This document shows, in pieces, positions 47,375-55,554 of a stretch of 64,000 nt of DNA. The translations under genes were made by a program, and so were the position numbers. This DNA is from Streptomyces sp. YPW6 (GTDB lineage Bacteria; Actinomycetota; Actinomycetes; Streptomycetales; Streptomycetaceae), in contig NZ_CP076457.1 in the NCBI RefSeq assembly GCF_018866325.1, forward strand, positions 7,537,001-7,601,000. The letters are read 5' to 3'. The notes under the pieces are model-generated. The model worked only from the letters and a program-made list of their open reading frames with translations. It did no database searches and had not been told where the DNA came from. Each line of letters begins with the position of its first letter. Within the stretch, counting starts at the first letter, position 1.

Positions 47375-47402
47375 CACGATGACGATTAGTCACATCATCG
47401 AC
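47375..47402. promoter_or_regulatory. palindromic site upstream of geosmin synthase
   Basis: TGAC-GATTA-GTCA lies within a wider GATGA...TCATC inverted repeat in the AT-richer part between geoA and the SLT gene. Half-sites resemble Crp/Fnr-type boxes, but the regulator is not identified. Confidence 0.4.
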
Positions 47403-47419
47403 ACGGCGGGGGTGCCGGC

Positions 47420-48085
47420 TCAGTAGGCGGAGTCGACGTTGTCGATCGAGCCGTAGCGGTCCGCGGCGTAGTTGGCGGCGGCGGTGATGTTGGCGACCGG
47501 GTCGGTGAGCTTCTTCGGGGTGCCCTTGACGTGGTAGGCGTCGAAGGTGGGCTGGATCACCTGGAGGAGTCCCTTGGAGGGGATGCCGTTCCGCGCGTTG
47601 ATGTCCCAGTCGTTGACGGCGTTCGGGTTGCCGCTGGACTCGCGCATGATGTTGCGGTGCAGCCCCTCGTAGGAGCCGGGGATGTTCTTCTTCTTCATGA
47701 TGTCGAGCGCCTCGCGGATCCAGCCGTCGAGGTTGTCCGCGTACTTCTTCGGCGTGGCGGCCTTGCGCTCGGTGGAGCGGTTGGCGGCCTGCTTCTCGGA
47801 GCGCTCCTTCGCGGCGGCCTTCTCCGCGACCGCCTTGGCGGCTGCCTTCTTCGCCGCGGCTTCCTCGGCGGCGTTCTCCTTCGCCGCCTTCTCGGCCGCG
47901 TCCTTCGCGGTGGGGATGCCCGCGGCGGCGACCGGCTCCACGGAGACGGAGGACCGGGTCGCGGAGGCCTGCGCTTCGCTCGGGCCGCCGGTGGCGGTTA
48001 TGGCGGTGACCGAACCGGCCGCGACGAGGACGGCGGTGGCGATCTTGTGCGAGCGGGTGACGCGCAGGGTGGAGATGCGGGGCAT
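47420..48085 (-). CDS. exported SLT-domain (lytic transglycosylase-like) protein
   Basis: A 221-residue exported protein. Signal peptide about 1-40 (SHKIATAVLVAAGSVTAITA), then a long Ala/Lys/Glu-rich probably coiled-coil segment (about 58-110), then a C-terminal SLT-like lysozyme fold with NIMRESSGNPNAVNDWDINA (catalytic Glu in the RESSG context), SKGLLQVIQPTFDAYH and ITAAANYAADRYGSI. It should cleave peptidoglycan glycan strands. The family is common in streptomycetes, where its genes are often controlled by long leaders; here the leader and promoter region is about 200 bases. Confidence 0.87.
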   Translation of the reverse strand: MPRISTLRVTRSHKIATAVLVAAGSVTAITATGGPSEAQASATRSSVSVEPVAAAGIPTAKDAAEKAAKENAAEEAAAKKAAAKAVAEKAAAKERSEKQAANRSTERKAATPKKYADNLDGWIREALDIMKKKNIPGSYEGLHRNIMRESSGNPNAVNDWDINARNGIPSKGLLQVIQPTFDAYHVKGTPKKLTDPVANITAAANYAADRYGSIDNVDSAY

Positions 48086-48579
48086 GCGTGAGCTCTTCCT
48101 GTGGGGGACGGGCTTCGCGGCCTTCGCGCCGCGTGGGCCGGTACCGGACCGTCCGGGCCGCGGTCGCCGGTGGGCGATCGGCGCGGGCTCGAACTCGGTG
48201 CCTGCCGGGAACCATGGTTAGCGAGCACCGACATAGGAAGCAATGACCGCCTTTACTACGCTTCATCGTGAGATGCCAATTTATGAGCCATATGGGCGGT
48301 TCGTTACGCCGGACGGGAGGGCTCACGACTCCTATCGGACGTCGTAGGTGACGTGGGTCTCGTGGCGGGCCTCACCCGCGGGGGACCCCGGAACGTCACA
48401 GGGTCAGCGCTCGGTCACCGAACGCAGAACAGCGCGTTGCGGGACCGGTGTGTCGGCACCGGTCCCGCAACGCGCTTCTTCTCTTCACCGTGGTCCGGGC
48501 GCACGGTGGTCCGGCCACCGTGGCCTCGTCGGGCGGGCTCCTCCGGCCCTGCCCCCTCGTTCGTCGGCGTCGTCCCGCC
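48086..48579. other. 494-base gene-free region: SLT leader, AT-rich promoter, terminator
   Basis: Bases 48086-48220 are the presumed leader of the SLT gene; 48221-48320 is markedly AT-rich and probably its promoter (on the minus strand TTGCTT and TAACCA are 17 bases apart); 48431-48476 is a strong hairpin ending the phosphotransferase transcript. No convincing gene. Confidence 0.6.
48431..48476 (-). terminator. perfect 20-bp hairpin terminator
   Basis: Arms 48431-48450 and 48457-48476 are perfectly complementary with a six-base loop, about 105 bases beyond the stop of the leftward phosphotransferase gene. The plus-strand flank is T-rich (TTCTTCTCTTC), so it could also act rightward. Confidence 0.75.
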
Positions 48580-49716
48580 TCAGCGGGTACCGACCGCCGC
48601 CCGCACAGCCCTCCGCGCCATCGCGCAGTCGTCGTGCAGCCTCCGCAGCAGCAGCCGCTGCTCCTCACCCGAGGAGAGCGCGCCGGGACGGTCCCCTCCC
48701 GCACTCACCGCGGGCGCCTCCCGCATGGTGCGCTGCACCGCCGTCTCGTAGTTCCGGATCTCGCGGGTCAGCACGAGCATCAGGTTCACCAGGAACGCGT
48801 CCCGGGCGGCCGGGCCCCTGGCCTGGGCCAGCTGGCTGATCTGGCGCCGCGCGGCCGGAGCGTCACCCAGCACCGCCCACAGCGTCGCCAGGTCGTATCC
48901 GGGGAGATACCAGCCGGCGTGCTCCCAGTCGACGAGCACCGGTCCGGTCGGCGACAGCAGGATGTTGGAGAGCAGGGCGTCCCCGTGACAGAACTGCCCC
49001 ATGCTCTGCCGGCCGCCCGCATGGGCCAGACCGTGCAGCAGCTTCTGCAGATCACCCAGGTCACGGTCGGTGAACAGGCCGAGTTCGTGGTAGCGCGCGA
49101 TCCGCGAGGCGTAGTCGAGCGGGGCCTCGAACAGGCCGGGCGGCGGCCGCCAGGCGTTCACCCGGGCGATCGCACCCAGGGCGGCGCGGATGTCGGCCCG
49201 CGGCGGAGCCTCCGCCGGATGCCGGGTGAGGGCGGCGACCCGGCCGGGCATCCGCTCGATCACCAGCGTGCAGTTCTCCGGATCCGCCGCGATCAGCCGG
49301 GGCACCCGCACCGGGGGACGGTGCCGGACGAACGCGCGGTACGTCGCTATTTCGTGCCGGAACCGCTCGGTCCACGCCGGCGAGTGGTCCAGTAAACACT
49401 TCGCCACGGCGGTCGCCCGCCCGGTCGTCCCGACGATGAGGACCGAACGGCCGCTGCGGCGGAGCACCTGGACCGGGTTGAACTCGGGGCAGATGCGCTG
49501 CACGGAGGCGATGGCCATCCGCACCTGCGCGCCCTGCGGCCCGGACAGGTCGATCCTTCCGCTGAGCGGTCCTGCGCCCGGTCCCGCGGCCCGTCGGGCC
49601 CGGCCCGGACCCTGCACCGGTGCGCCGGCGTGAGGAGCGAGATAGGGCCCGCCGCCCGCGCCCATCGGGCGGAGCGGACGGGGCGGGGCGGACACGGAGG
49701 ACGATGCTGTGTACAT
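48580..49716 (-). CDS. aminoglycoside-phosphotransferase-fold protein with TTA codon
   Basis: A 378-residue protein with an APH/choline-kinase fold: Lys in TAVAKCLLDHS, LVIERMPGRVA, the catalytic loop FCHGDALLSNILLS and metal-binding LVDWEHAGWYLPGYDL. It should transfer phosphate to a small hydroxyl compound; nothing specifies an antibiotic. Residue 108 is Leu encoded by TTA (49395-49393), so translation should need the bldA tRNA. ATG 49716 has AAGGGA upstream at rather long spacing. It is divergent from the NsdA-like regulator. Confidence 0.82.
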   Translation of the reverse strand: MYTASSSVSAPPRPLRPMGAGGGPYLAPHAGAPVQGPGRARRAAGPGAGPLSGRIDLSGPQGAQVRMAIASVQRICPEFNPVQVLRRSGRSVLIVGTTGRATAVAKCLLDHSPAWTERFRHEIATYRAFVRHRPPVRVPRLIAADPENCTLVIERMPGRVAALTRHPAEAPPRADIRAALGAIARVNAWRPPPGLFEAPLDYASRIARYHELGLFTDRDLGDLQKLLHGLAHAGGRQSMGQFCHGDALLSNILLSPTGPVLVDWEHAGWYLPGYDLATLWAVLGDAPAARRQISQLAQARGPAARDAFLVNLMLVLTREIRNYETAVQRTMREAPAVSAGGDRPGALSSGEEQRLLLRRLHDDCAMARRAVRAAVGTR

Positions 49717-49947
49717 GGGCGAGACAGATCCCTTCGTGCGCCGACAAGGTACGTGCGCCAACCCGGCCGACGGCCGTTCGGCACCCTGGGGAGTACCTAG
49801 GGCTGCCGGGCGGGGTGGCGCACTCCTACCTGACAACGGGTCACGGGTGGCAGACCATCTGGCGGACCCTGGCGAACCCTGGCGAATAGTCACGGCGCAT
49901 CTGACAGGGGGTTAGTGTCAAGTCAGCCGAGAACCTGGGGGCTTGAA

Positions 49948-51435
49948 GTGACCGGAGAACCCAACACCCGTCTCAGCGACCTGTTCGGCCTGGCCGGCTG
50001 GTCCAAGGGCGAACTCGCGAGAATGGTGAACCGGCAGGCGGCGGCCATGGGCCACCCGCAGCTGGCCACCGACACCTCGCGTGTCAGGCGCTGGATCGAC
50101 ATGGGGGAGTCCCCCCGTGATCCCGTGCCGGAAGTGCTGGCAGCTCTGTTCACCGAGCGACTCGGCCGTGTCGTGACCATCGAGGACCTCGGGTTCGGCC
50201 GACGCGGGCGTGTGGGGAAACGGCGTGACTCCGGGACGGAACACCATCCCGATCAACTGCCGTGGGCGCCCGAGCGGACGGCAGCGGTCCTCACCGAATT
50301 CACGGGAATGGACCTCATGCTCAACCGACGCGGCTTGGTGGGTGCGGGCGCCGCGCTCGCCGCCGGCTCGACCATCGCCGGCCCCATGTACGACTGGCTG
50401 CACAGCGCTCCCGCTGCGGCGGCCGACACGCCACGGGCCCATGATCCCCTGCACGCCGATCCCGCCGGTTTCGACCGGTACGAGGCAGCACCGGTCGGCT
50501 CCGAGGAGATCGAGGCACTGGAGCACTCGGTGGAGGTCTTCCGCGCCTGGGACGCGTCCCGGGGCGGCGGACTCCAGCGCAAGGCGGTCGTCGGCCAGCT
50601 CAACGAGGTGGGCGGCATGCTCGCCTACCGCCACCCCGACCATCTCCAGCGCCGTCTGTGGGGCGTCGCCGCCAACCTCGCCGTTCTGGCGGGCTGGATG
50701 TCCCACGACGTCGGCCTCGAACCCACCGCCCAGAAGTACTTCGTCATCGCCACGCACGCGGCCCGCGAAGGCGGCGACCGGCCGCGCGCCGGCGAGGCGC
50801 TCTCCCGGGCCGCACGCCAGATGGTGCACCTGGGCCGCCCCGACGACGCACTCGACCTGATGAAGCTCGCCAAGTCCGGCTCCGGCGACGAGACCCTGCC
50901 CCGTACGCAGGCGATGCTGCGCACGATCGAGGCCTGGGCGCAGGCGTCGATGGGCCGCGGCCAGGCCATGCGGCGCACCCTCGGCGAGGCCGAGGAGCTC
51001 TTCGTCTCGGACAAGGGCGATGTGCCACCGCCCAGTTGGATGCAGATGTTCGACGAGGCCGACATGCACGGCATGCAGGCGCTCGCCTTCCGTACGCTGG
51101 CCGAGCACGACCCGGGAGCGGCGGTCATCGCCCAACGCCACGCCAAGCAGGCGCTGGAGCTGCGGGTCAACGGGCGCCAGCGGTCGAAGATCTTCGACTA
51201 CATCTCGCTCGCCTCGGCCTGCTTCATCGCCAACGACCCCGAACAGGCCGACCGCTACGCCCGGCTCGCCCTCGTGTCGATGGGGGAGACCTCCTCGCAC
51301 CGCACCTGGGACCGGCTCCGCGAGATGTACCGGCTCACGGGCCAGTTCGCCGGATACGCGGGCATCCAGGACCTGCGCGAGGAGATCGAGCTGTCGATGC
51401 CGAGCCGGGAGAAGGCCAGGGGCAAGCAGATCTGA
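49948..51435 (+). CDS. NsdA-family TPR-like developmental regulator
   Basis: A 495-residue protein resembling streptomycete NsdA, a negative regulator of sporulation and antibiotic production. The N-terminus (PNTRLSDLFGLAGWSKGELA, RMVNRQAAAMGHPQLATDTS) is an HTH-like region; residues about 190-490 are helical TPR-like repeats. A hydrophobic stretch LVGAGAALAAGSTIAGPM (about 130-147) is probably structural. GTG 49948 is chosen because it precedes the conserved EPNTRLSDLFG; a GTG at 49915 is possible. I recall NsdA at about 500 residues. It may be a paralogue, so I give no symbol. Confidence 0.75.
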   Translation: MTGEPNTRLSDLFGLAGWSKGELARMVNRQAAAMGHPQLATDTSRVRRWIDMGESPRDPVPEVLAALFTERLGRVVTIEDLGFGRRGRVGKRRDSGTEHHPDQLPWAPERTAAVLTEFTGMDLMLNRRGLVGAGAALAAGSTIAGPMYDWLHSAPAAAADTPRAHDPLHADPAGFDRYEAAPVGSEEIEALEHSVEVFRAWDASRGGGLQRKAVVGQLNEVGGMLAYRHPDHLQRRLWGVAANLAVLAGWMSHDVGLEPTAQKYFVIATHAAREGGDRPRAGEALSRAARQMVHLGRPDDALDLMKLAKSGSGDETLPRTQAMLRTIEAWAQASMGRGQAMRRTLGEAEELFVSDKGDVPPPSWMQMFDEADMHGMQALAFRTLAEHDPGAAVIAQRHAKQALELRVNGRQRSKIFDYISLASACFIANDPEQADRYARLALVSMGETSSHRTWDRLREMYRLTGQFAGYAGIQDLREEIELSMPSREKARGKQI

Positions 51436-51575
51436 CCGCCCCGCCGCGCCGCCCGGCGCTCCTTCACCCGCCCGATCCGTCCGCGCCCCCGCACGTCCCG
51501 TTACGCGCCGTGTGCTCCTGCGGGCACTGACACAGCATCAGTCCCGCACGCGCCGAGGCGCGGTCGGCGTTTCGC

Positions 51576-53006
51576 TCACGCCCCGATGCGGGCGACCAGC
51601 ACGCACGCGTCGTCCGGGCGCTCGGCCCCGCCGAACTCCTCGACGACACCCCGGACGCACTCCTGCGCCGTACGGGCCTCCGCGAGCCGGGGAGCGAGAG
51701 CCAGCAGTGCTTCCGGGCCCGCACCCCGGTCGCCGCGCCGGGTCAGCCCGTCGGTGTGCAGGACGAGCACGTCGCCGGGGAACAGCCGTACCTCGTCCTG
51801 CTCGAACACGGCCCGGGGAGCGGCGCCCAGCAGTATCCCGTCCGGCGGGGGCAGCAACCGCCCCGAACCGCCGCGGAAGAGGACCGGCGCGGGGTGACCC
51901 GCCTGTGCCCAGGAAAGAACGGAGGTCTTGGGGTCGAAGCGGCAGCACAGGGCGCTGCCCAGCGCGGGCTGTACCGACGTCTCCAGTACCTGGTTGAGGT
52001 GCCCCATCAGCGCGCCCGGGTCGATGCCGGCGACGGCCATGCCCCGCAGGGCGCCGAGCAGCATCGTCATCGCCGAGGTGGCGGGAATGCCGTGCCCGGT
52101 GAGGTCGCCGACGGTGAGGAGGGTGCGTCCGTCCGGCAGCTCCATCGCGTCGTACCAGTCGCCGCCGATGAGCCCGCTCGACGCGGAGGGCAGGTAGTGC
52201 GCGGCGATGTCCAGGGCGCCGGGGCCCTGCGGCGGGAGGCGCAGCGACCCGCGCCACGGTGGCAGGACGGCTTCCTGGAGTTCCACGGCCATGCGGTGCT
52301 CGGTGCGCTCAATGTGCTCCTCGCGCCGTACCGACGCGCGGCTTCTGGTCACGGCCTGTTCGCCGCGGCGCAGCTCGCTGACGTCCCGCAGGACCGCCCA
52401 CATGGAGGCGGTGCAGCCCTCGGCGTCGAGGACCGGCTCACCCGTCATGTGCAGCGTGCGCGTGCCGCCGTCGGGGCGCACGATGCGGAACTCCCCGTCC
52501 ATCGGACGGCCGTCGACCAGGCAGCCGGTCACCATGGCGGTGAGGACGGGCTGGTCCTCGGGCAGCAGCACGGACGGCAGGTCGTCCAGGGATAGGGGCG
52601 CGGAGTCGAGCGGTCGGCCGAAGATCTCGTACAGCTCCTCGGACCAGCTGGACTCGTCGGTGAGGAGGTTCCATTCGGCGCTGCCCACCCGGCTCGGCGC
52701 GGCACCGGCTCCCGGAGCTCTTGTGGCCGTCGCGCCCTCGCGGGCGGAGTCCTCGGCACGGGGGCCCGGCAGGCCCGCCCTGAGCTGGGCCAGGTGCTCG
52801 TCGAGGGTGTCCAGGTGATGCACGGCCAGCTCGCACAGGGCGCGCTGCCACCGCAGCTGAGGGTCGTCCTCGTCGAACATGACGGCATCCCGCCGCACGG
52901 CGTCCACGTCCCCGCGGAGCCGGCGCGTCCGGTCAATCAGATCATCGACGGCGTCGTGTGCGGGAAGCTGTGGTGCGGGGCGGTCCGCGAAGAGGGGGAA
53001 CGGCAT
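51576..53006 (-). CDS. PAS-SpoIIE PP2C-type phosphatase
   Basis: A 476-residue cytosolic phosphatase. N-terminal helical segment (about 1-75), PAS domain (about 105-215: EWNLLTDESSWSEELYEIFG), linker helix, and SpoIIE/RsbU-type PP2C domain (about 240-475) with metal ligands in GLIGGDWYDAMEL and TVGDLTGHGIPATSAM and terminal ERPDDACVLVARI. Such proteins dephosphorylate anti-sigma-factor antagonists in partner-switching pathways; Streptomyces has dozens. The cognate pair is not in the window. ACGGAG lies upstream of the ATG. Confidence 0.88.
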   Translation of the reverse strand: MPFPLFADRPAPQLPAHDAVDDLIDRTRRLRGDVDAVRRDAVMFDEDDPQLRWQRALCELAVHHLDTLDEHLAQLRAGLPGPRAEDSAREGATATRAPGAGAAPSRVGSAEWNLLTDESSWSEELYEIFGRPLDSAPLSLDDLPSVLLPEDQPVLTAMVTGCLVDGRPMDGEFRIVRPDGGTRTLHMTGEPVLDAEGCTASMWAVLRDVSELRRGEQAVTRSRASVRREEHIERTEHRMAVELQEAVLPPWRGSLRLPPQGPGALDIAAHYLPSASSGLIGGDWYDAMELPDGRTLLTVGDLTGHGIPATSAMTMLLGALRGMAVAGIDPGALMGHLNQVLETSVQPALGSALCCRFDPKTSVLSWAQAGHPAPVLFRGGSGRLLPPPDGILLGAAPRAVFEQDEVRLFPGDVLVLHTDGLTRRGDRGAGPEALLALAPRLAEARTAQECVRGVVEEFGGAERPDDACVLVARIGA

Positions 53007-53201
53007 CTCGTACTCCGTTACGGGCGCGGCCTAGCCGGTTCTGAAGGGTGGACCGCTACCGACTGTCGCACAGGCCGCAGCGGGTCGTAAGGGATTTGAC
53101 GACACTCGATGCGTAGTTGCTTCTGGCATATGCCAGCGGCTGCCCCGCGGGTGTGAGAATCCGAACAAGCTTGCGCGTGAAGAGAGTTGGCGGCCCGCGT
53201 C

Positions 53202-53325
53202 GGGGTGTGCGGGTGCCGGACGGTGCGGTGCGTGAGGGGTGTGCGGGTGTCGGAAAGGTGGCCCGTGAGGGGGTGTGCGGGTGCCGGAAGGTGACCCCGT
53301 GAGGGGGTGTGCGGGGCCCGGGAAT
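53202..53325. repeat. 34-bp tandem repeat, about 3.6 copies
   Basis: GGGGTGTGCGGG starts at exactly 53202, 53236, 53270 and 53304 (the last as GGGGTGTGCGGGG), a constant 34-base period with a diverging GTGCCGGAAGGTG-like second half. Confidence 0.85.
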
Positions 53326-53358
53326 GCCGAGCGGTCGGCCCGCGTTACCTCACCAGAA

Positions 53359-53373
53359 CGAAAACGAATCCCA
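53359..53373. promoter_or_regulatory. degenerate Zur-box candidate
   Basis: CGAAAACGAATCCCA agrees with the streptomycete Zur pattern TGAAAATGATTTTCA (as I recall it) at about 10 of 15 positions, 45 bases before rpmG. Weak on sequence; supported by the zinc-free ribosomal proteins downstream. Confidence 0.35.
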
Positions 53374-53418
53374 TTGCCGATAGCGATGCGGAGCCGTTGC
53401 AGAGCCAAGGAGGAGCCC

Positions 53419-53583
53419 ATGGCGCGCAGTGAGTCCAGGCCCGTCGTCACTCTCCGGTCCACCGCCGGAACCGGGAGCAGTTATGTGACACGCAAGAACC
53501 GCCGCAACGACCCCGACCGGCTGGAGCTCCGCAAGTTCGACTCCGCCGTCGGCCGGCACGTCCTGTTCCGCGAGGCGCGCTGA
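53419..53583 (+). CDS. rpmG: ribosomal protein L33, zinc-free form
   Basis: A 54-residue L33 with no cysteine at all (normal zinc form has two CxxC pairs). VTLRSTAGTGSSYVTRKNRR and RHVLFREAR are typical. Zinc-free L33 paralogues replace the zinc form under zinc starvation in Streptomyces under Zur. AAGGAGGAG precedes the ATG. Followed 64 bases later by zinc-free L31. Confidence 0.92.
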   Translation: MARSESRPVVTLRSTAGTGSSYVTRKNRRNDPDRLELRKFDSAVGRHVLFREAR

Positions 53584-53647
53584 CCGCTCCCGGAAGGCCC
53601 GCCACCCTGTACGCCACCGCCGTGTGCGGTGAGGAAGGAACGCATCG

Positions 53648-53908
53648 ATGAAGCCCCGTATCCACCCCGTGTCCCGTCCCGTGGTCTTCCGTGACCGTGC
53701 GGCCGACGCCGCCTTCCTGATCCGCTCGACCGCCGAATCCGACGAGCGTGTGCAGTGGCGGGACGGCAACACCTACCCCGTCATCGACGTGGAGACCTCC
53801 TCGGCCGGCCACCCGTTCTACACCGGGGGCACTCAGGTGCTCGACACGGCGGGCCGCGTCGAGCGGTTCCGCCGCCGCTACGGCTCCACAGAGGCGTCCG
53901 GGAGCTGA
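53648..53908 (+). CDS. rpmE2: ribosomal protein L31 type B, zinc-free form
   Basis: An 86-residue type B L31. MKPRIHPVSRPVVFRDRAA and HPFYTGGTQVLDTAGRVERF match the family; no CxxC zinc motif. Together with the upstream rpmG it forms a pair expected to be induced by zinc limitation, freeing zinc from ribosomes. GAGGAAGGAAC lies before the ATG. Confidence 0.92.
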   Translation: MKPRIHPVSRPVVFRDRAADAAFLIRSTAESDERVQWRDGNTYPVIDVETSSAGHPFYTGGTQVLDTAGRVERFRRRYGSTEASGS

Positions 53909-54131
53909 TCGAACCGGCGCAGACCGGGAGGGGAGCCAAAAACCCGTGCCGTGGATCACATCCGCAGGGGCGGATTCCCGGGAACACCCCGCGATGGTTT
54001 ATCGTTCATCTATACGTGGGTGTGAGGGGGACCGTGTCCCCGGGCCTCACCTGTAGCCCATGAGGACGATCGGCACCGCCGAAGCCCCGTGGAGCCCTCC
54101 GCCGAGAGGCGACCGCCCTTCACGCCCGCAC
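53909..54131. other. intergenic region with AT-rich segment and stem-loop
   Basis: Spacer between rpmE2 and the converging DUF1275 gene. An AT-rich stretch (53995-54015) and a stem-loop (TGAGG...CCTCA, with GGGGAC/GTCCCC inside, about 54023-54052) are visible. The stem-loop may terminate rpmG-rpmE2; no gene. Confidence 0.4.
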
Positions 54132-54959
54132 TCAAGCCGCCCCGGCTGGATTCCCCCGATCCGGCCGGGGCTTCCCCTTGCCCCGCCGGAACCGGCCGCC
54201 CCGCCCCGGAAGCGTCTCCAGGACCAGCGCACCGGTGGCCAGCACCACCGCACCCAGTGCTGCCCCCGGGCTCCACCACCGCTCGGTCAGCGCCGCGGCC
54301 GCCGCCCCCACGACCACCGCGGCCAGCCGTCCCAGCACCCAGCCGTCCCCACCCCGCAGCGCGCGCAACGCCACGCGACCGGCGAGCGAGGTCAGCGTCC
54401 CGGTGAAGTAGTTCGTCGGGGTCAGCCGTACCCGCCCCTGGACGCCCATCGCCACCGCCACCAGCGCCACGAGCCCGAGCTTGTCGCCGTACGACGTGAC
54501 CAGGTCCAGCCCCCACAGCGCGGCGGCCGCCCCCAGCAGGGCCACCTCGACCGTCAGCAGCGCCGGGACCCGCAGACCCCGTTGCCCGGCTGCCAGGGCG
54601 CCGCCCGCGACCCCGCAGAAGTACGCCACCAGAGCGACGACGACCTTCAACGCCACACCCTGCGCGCCCGCACCGGCGGCCGAAGCCCCGAGCAGCACCA
54701 GGTTGCCGGTCATCACGCCGGCGAAGACCTGCCCCACGCACAGGAAGACGAAGGCGTCCGCCGCCCCGGAAGCCGCGGACAGCAGAAGCAGCGACGCCTC
54801 GCCGCGCGGCGGTGCGTCACCGGGTGGGGACGCACCGGAGGAGGGGGCGGGAGGAGGGGGCGGCGGGAGCGCCGGGGGAGCGGAGGGCACCCGAGTATTC
54901 TCGGCACGCGCCGGCCCGACGGGCGCGTCGCCCACGGCGCGGCGCGCCGCGCGGCTCAC
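54132..54959 (-). CDS. DUF1275 (YoaK-family) membrane protein
   Basis: A 275-residue membrane protein. After a Pro-rich N-terminus (PPALPPPPPPAPSSGA), six hydrophobic helices follow. Family landmarks: LLLSAASGAADAFVFLCVGQ, FAGVMTGNLVLLG and VRLTPTNYFTGTLTSL. Function in the family is unknown; transport is presumed. GTG 54959 overlaps the TGA of the preceding TPR gene (GTGA), indicating coupling. The Pro-rich segment may be an alternative N-terminal extension. Confidence 0.83.
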   Translation of the reverse strand: MSRAARRAVGDAPVGPARAENTRVPSAPPALPPPPPPAPSSGASPPGDAPPRGEASLLLLSAASGAADAFVFLCVGQVFAGVMTGNLVLLGASAAGAGAQGVALKVVVALVAYFCGVAGGALAAGQRGLRVPALLTVEVALLGAAAALWGLDLVTSYGDKLGLVALVAVAMGVQGRVRLTPTNYFTGTLTSLAGRVALRALRGGDGWVLGRLAAVVVGAAAAALTERWWSPGAALGAVVLATGALVLETLPGRGGRFRRGKGKPRPDRGNPAGAA

Positions 54960-55456
54960 ACGGTCTCGTGGAGATCCTTCGCGTAGTGCTCGATCGCCCG
55001 CCGGTACTGCTGGACGTACGGGTCCTGACTGGTCGAGGCCGCCAGCTCCAGCAGCAGCCGCATCGCCTCGTCGTGCTCGCCGGTGTTGAACAGCGCCATC
55101 GCCAGGAACGTCCGCAGCGCACCGTCGTCCGGGAACTCCTCGACGCCCCGGCGCAGCGTCTCGACCGCCTGCCCGTACCGGCCCAGGACCCGGTACGTAC
55201 TGCCCAGCCCCAGCAGCGCCCCGCGCCGGTCCTCCGTGGCGAGCTCCGGACGGGCCAGAGCACGCTCGTAGTACGGCACCGCCTCCGACTCCAGGCCCAG
55301 CACGTCGTGGATCCAGGCGGTCCGGTAGGCCACCTCGGCGTCGTCCGGACAGGCGGCGGTCAGGGCGAGCAGCCGCTCCCGCGCCTCCTCGGGCCGTCCC
55401 TCCCGACGCAACCGGTCGGCCGCGTCCAGGAGGTCCTTCTTCTTGTCTGTGCTCAT
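54956..55456 (-). CDS. tetratricopeptide repeat protein
   Basis: A 166-residue soluble protein with about three TPR units (ERLLALTAACPDDAEVAYRT, ALLGLGSTYRVLGRYGQAVE, FLAMALFNTGEHDEAMRLLL). ATG 55456 begins a hydrophilic N-terminus (MSTDKKKDLLDAADRLRREG); longer starts add unrelated sequence. It is divergent from the VanZ gene and overlaps the DUF1275 gene by GTGA. The partner is unknown. Confidence 0.82.
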   Translation of the reverse strand: MSTDKKKDLLDAADRLRREGRPEEARERLLALTAACPDDAEVAYRTAWIHDVLGLESEAVPYYERALARPELATEDRRGALLGLGSTYRVLGRYGQAVETLRRGVEEFPDDGALRTFLAMALFNTGEHDEAMRLLLELAASTSQDPYVQQYRRAIEHYAKDLHETV

Positions 55457-55554
55457 GCGCACATCGTCGCAGGCCCTCGCGGACACGCGGACGAGATTTC
55501 GCTCCATCGCCCGGCCGGGCGTGTGTTCCGGCCGGGCGGGGGCATCCGTCGGCC

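Larger units (their letters stand above)
53007..53418. other. 412-base gene-free region with 34-bp tandem repeat
   Basis: Spacer between the leftward SpoIIE gene and rightward rpmG. It holds the promoter of each and a 34-bp tandem repeat (53202-53325). Nothing else recognisable. Confidence 0.6.

Noticed and set aside
48580..49716. Aminoglycoside resistance gene
   Set aside because: The kinase fold is shared by many metabolic phosphotransferases, and no antibiotic-specific feature or cluster is present.
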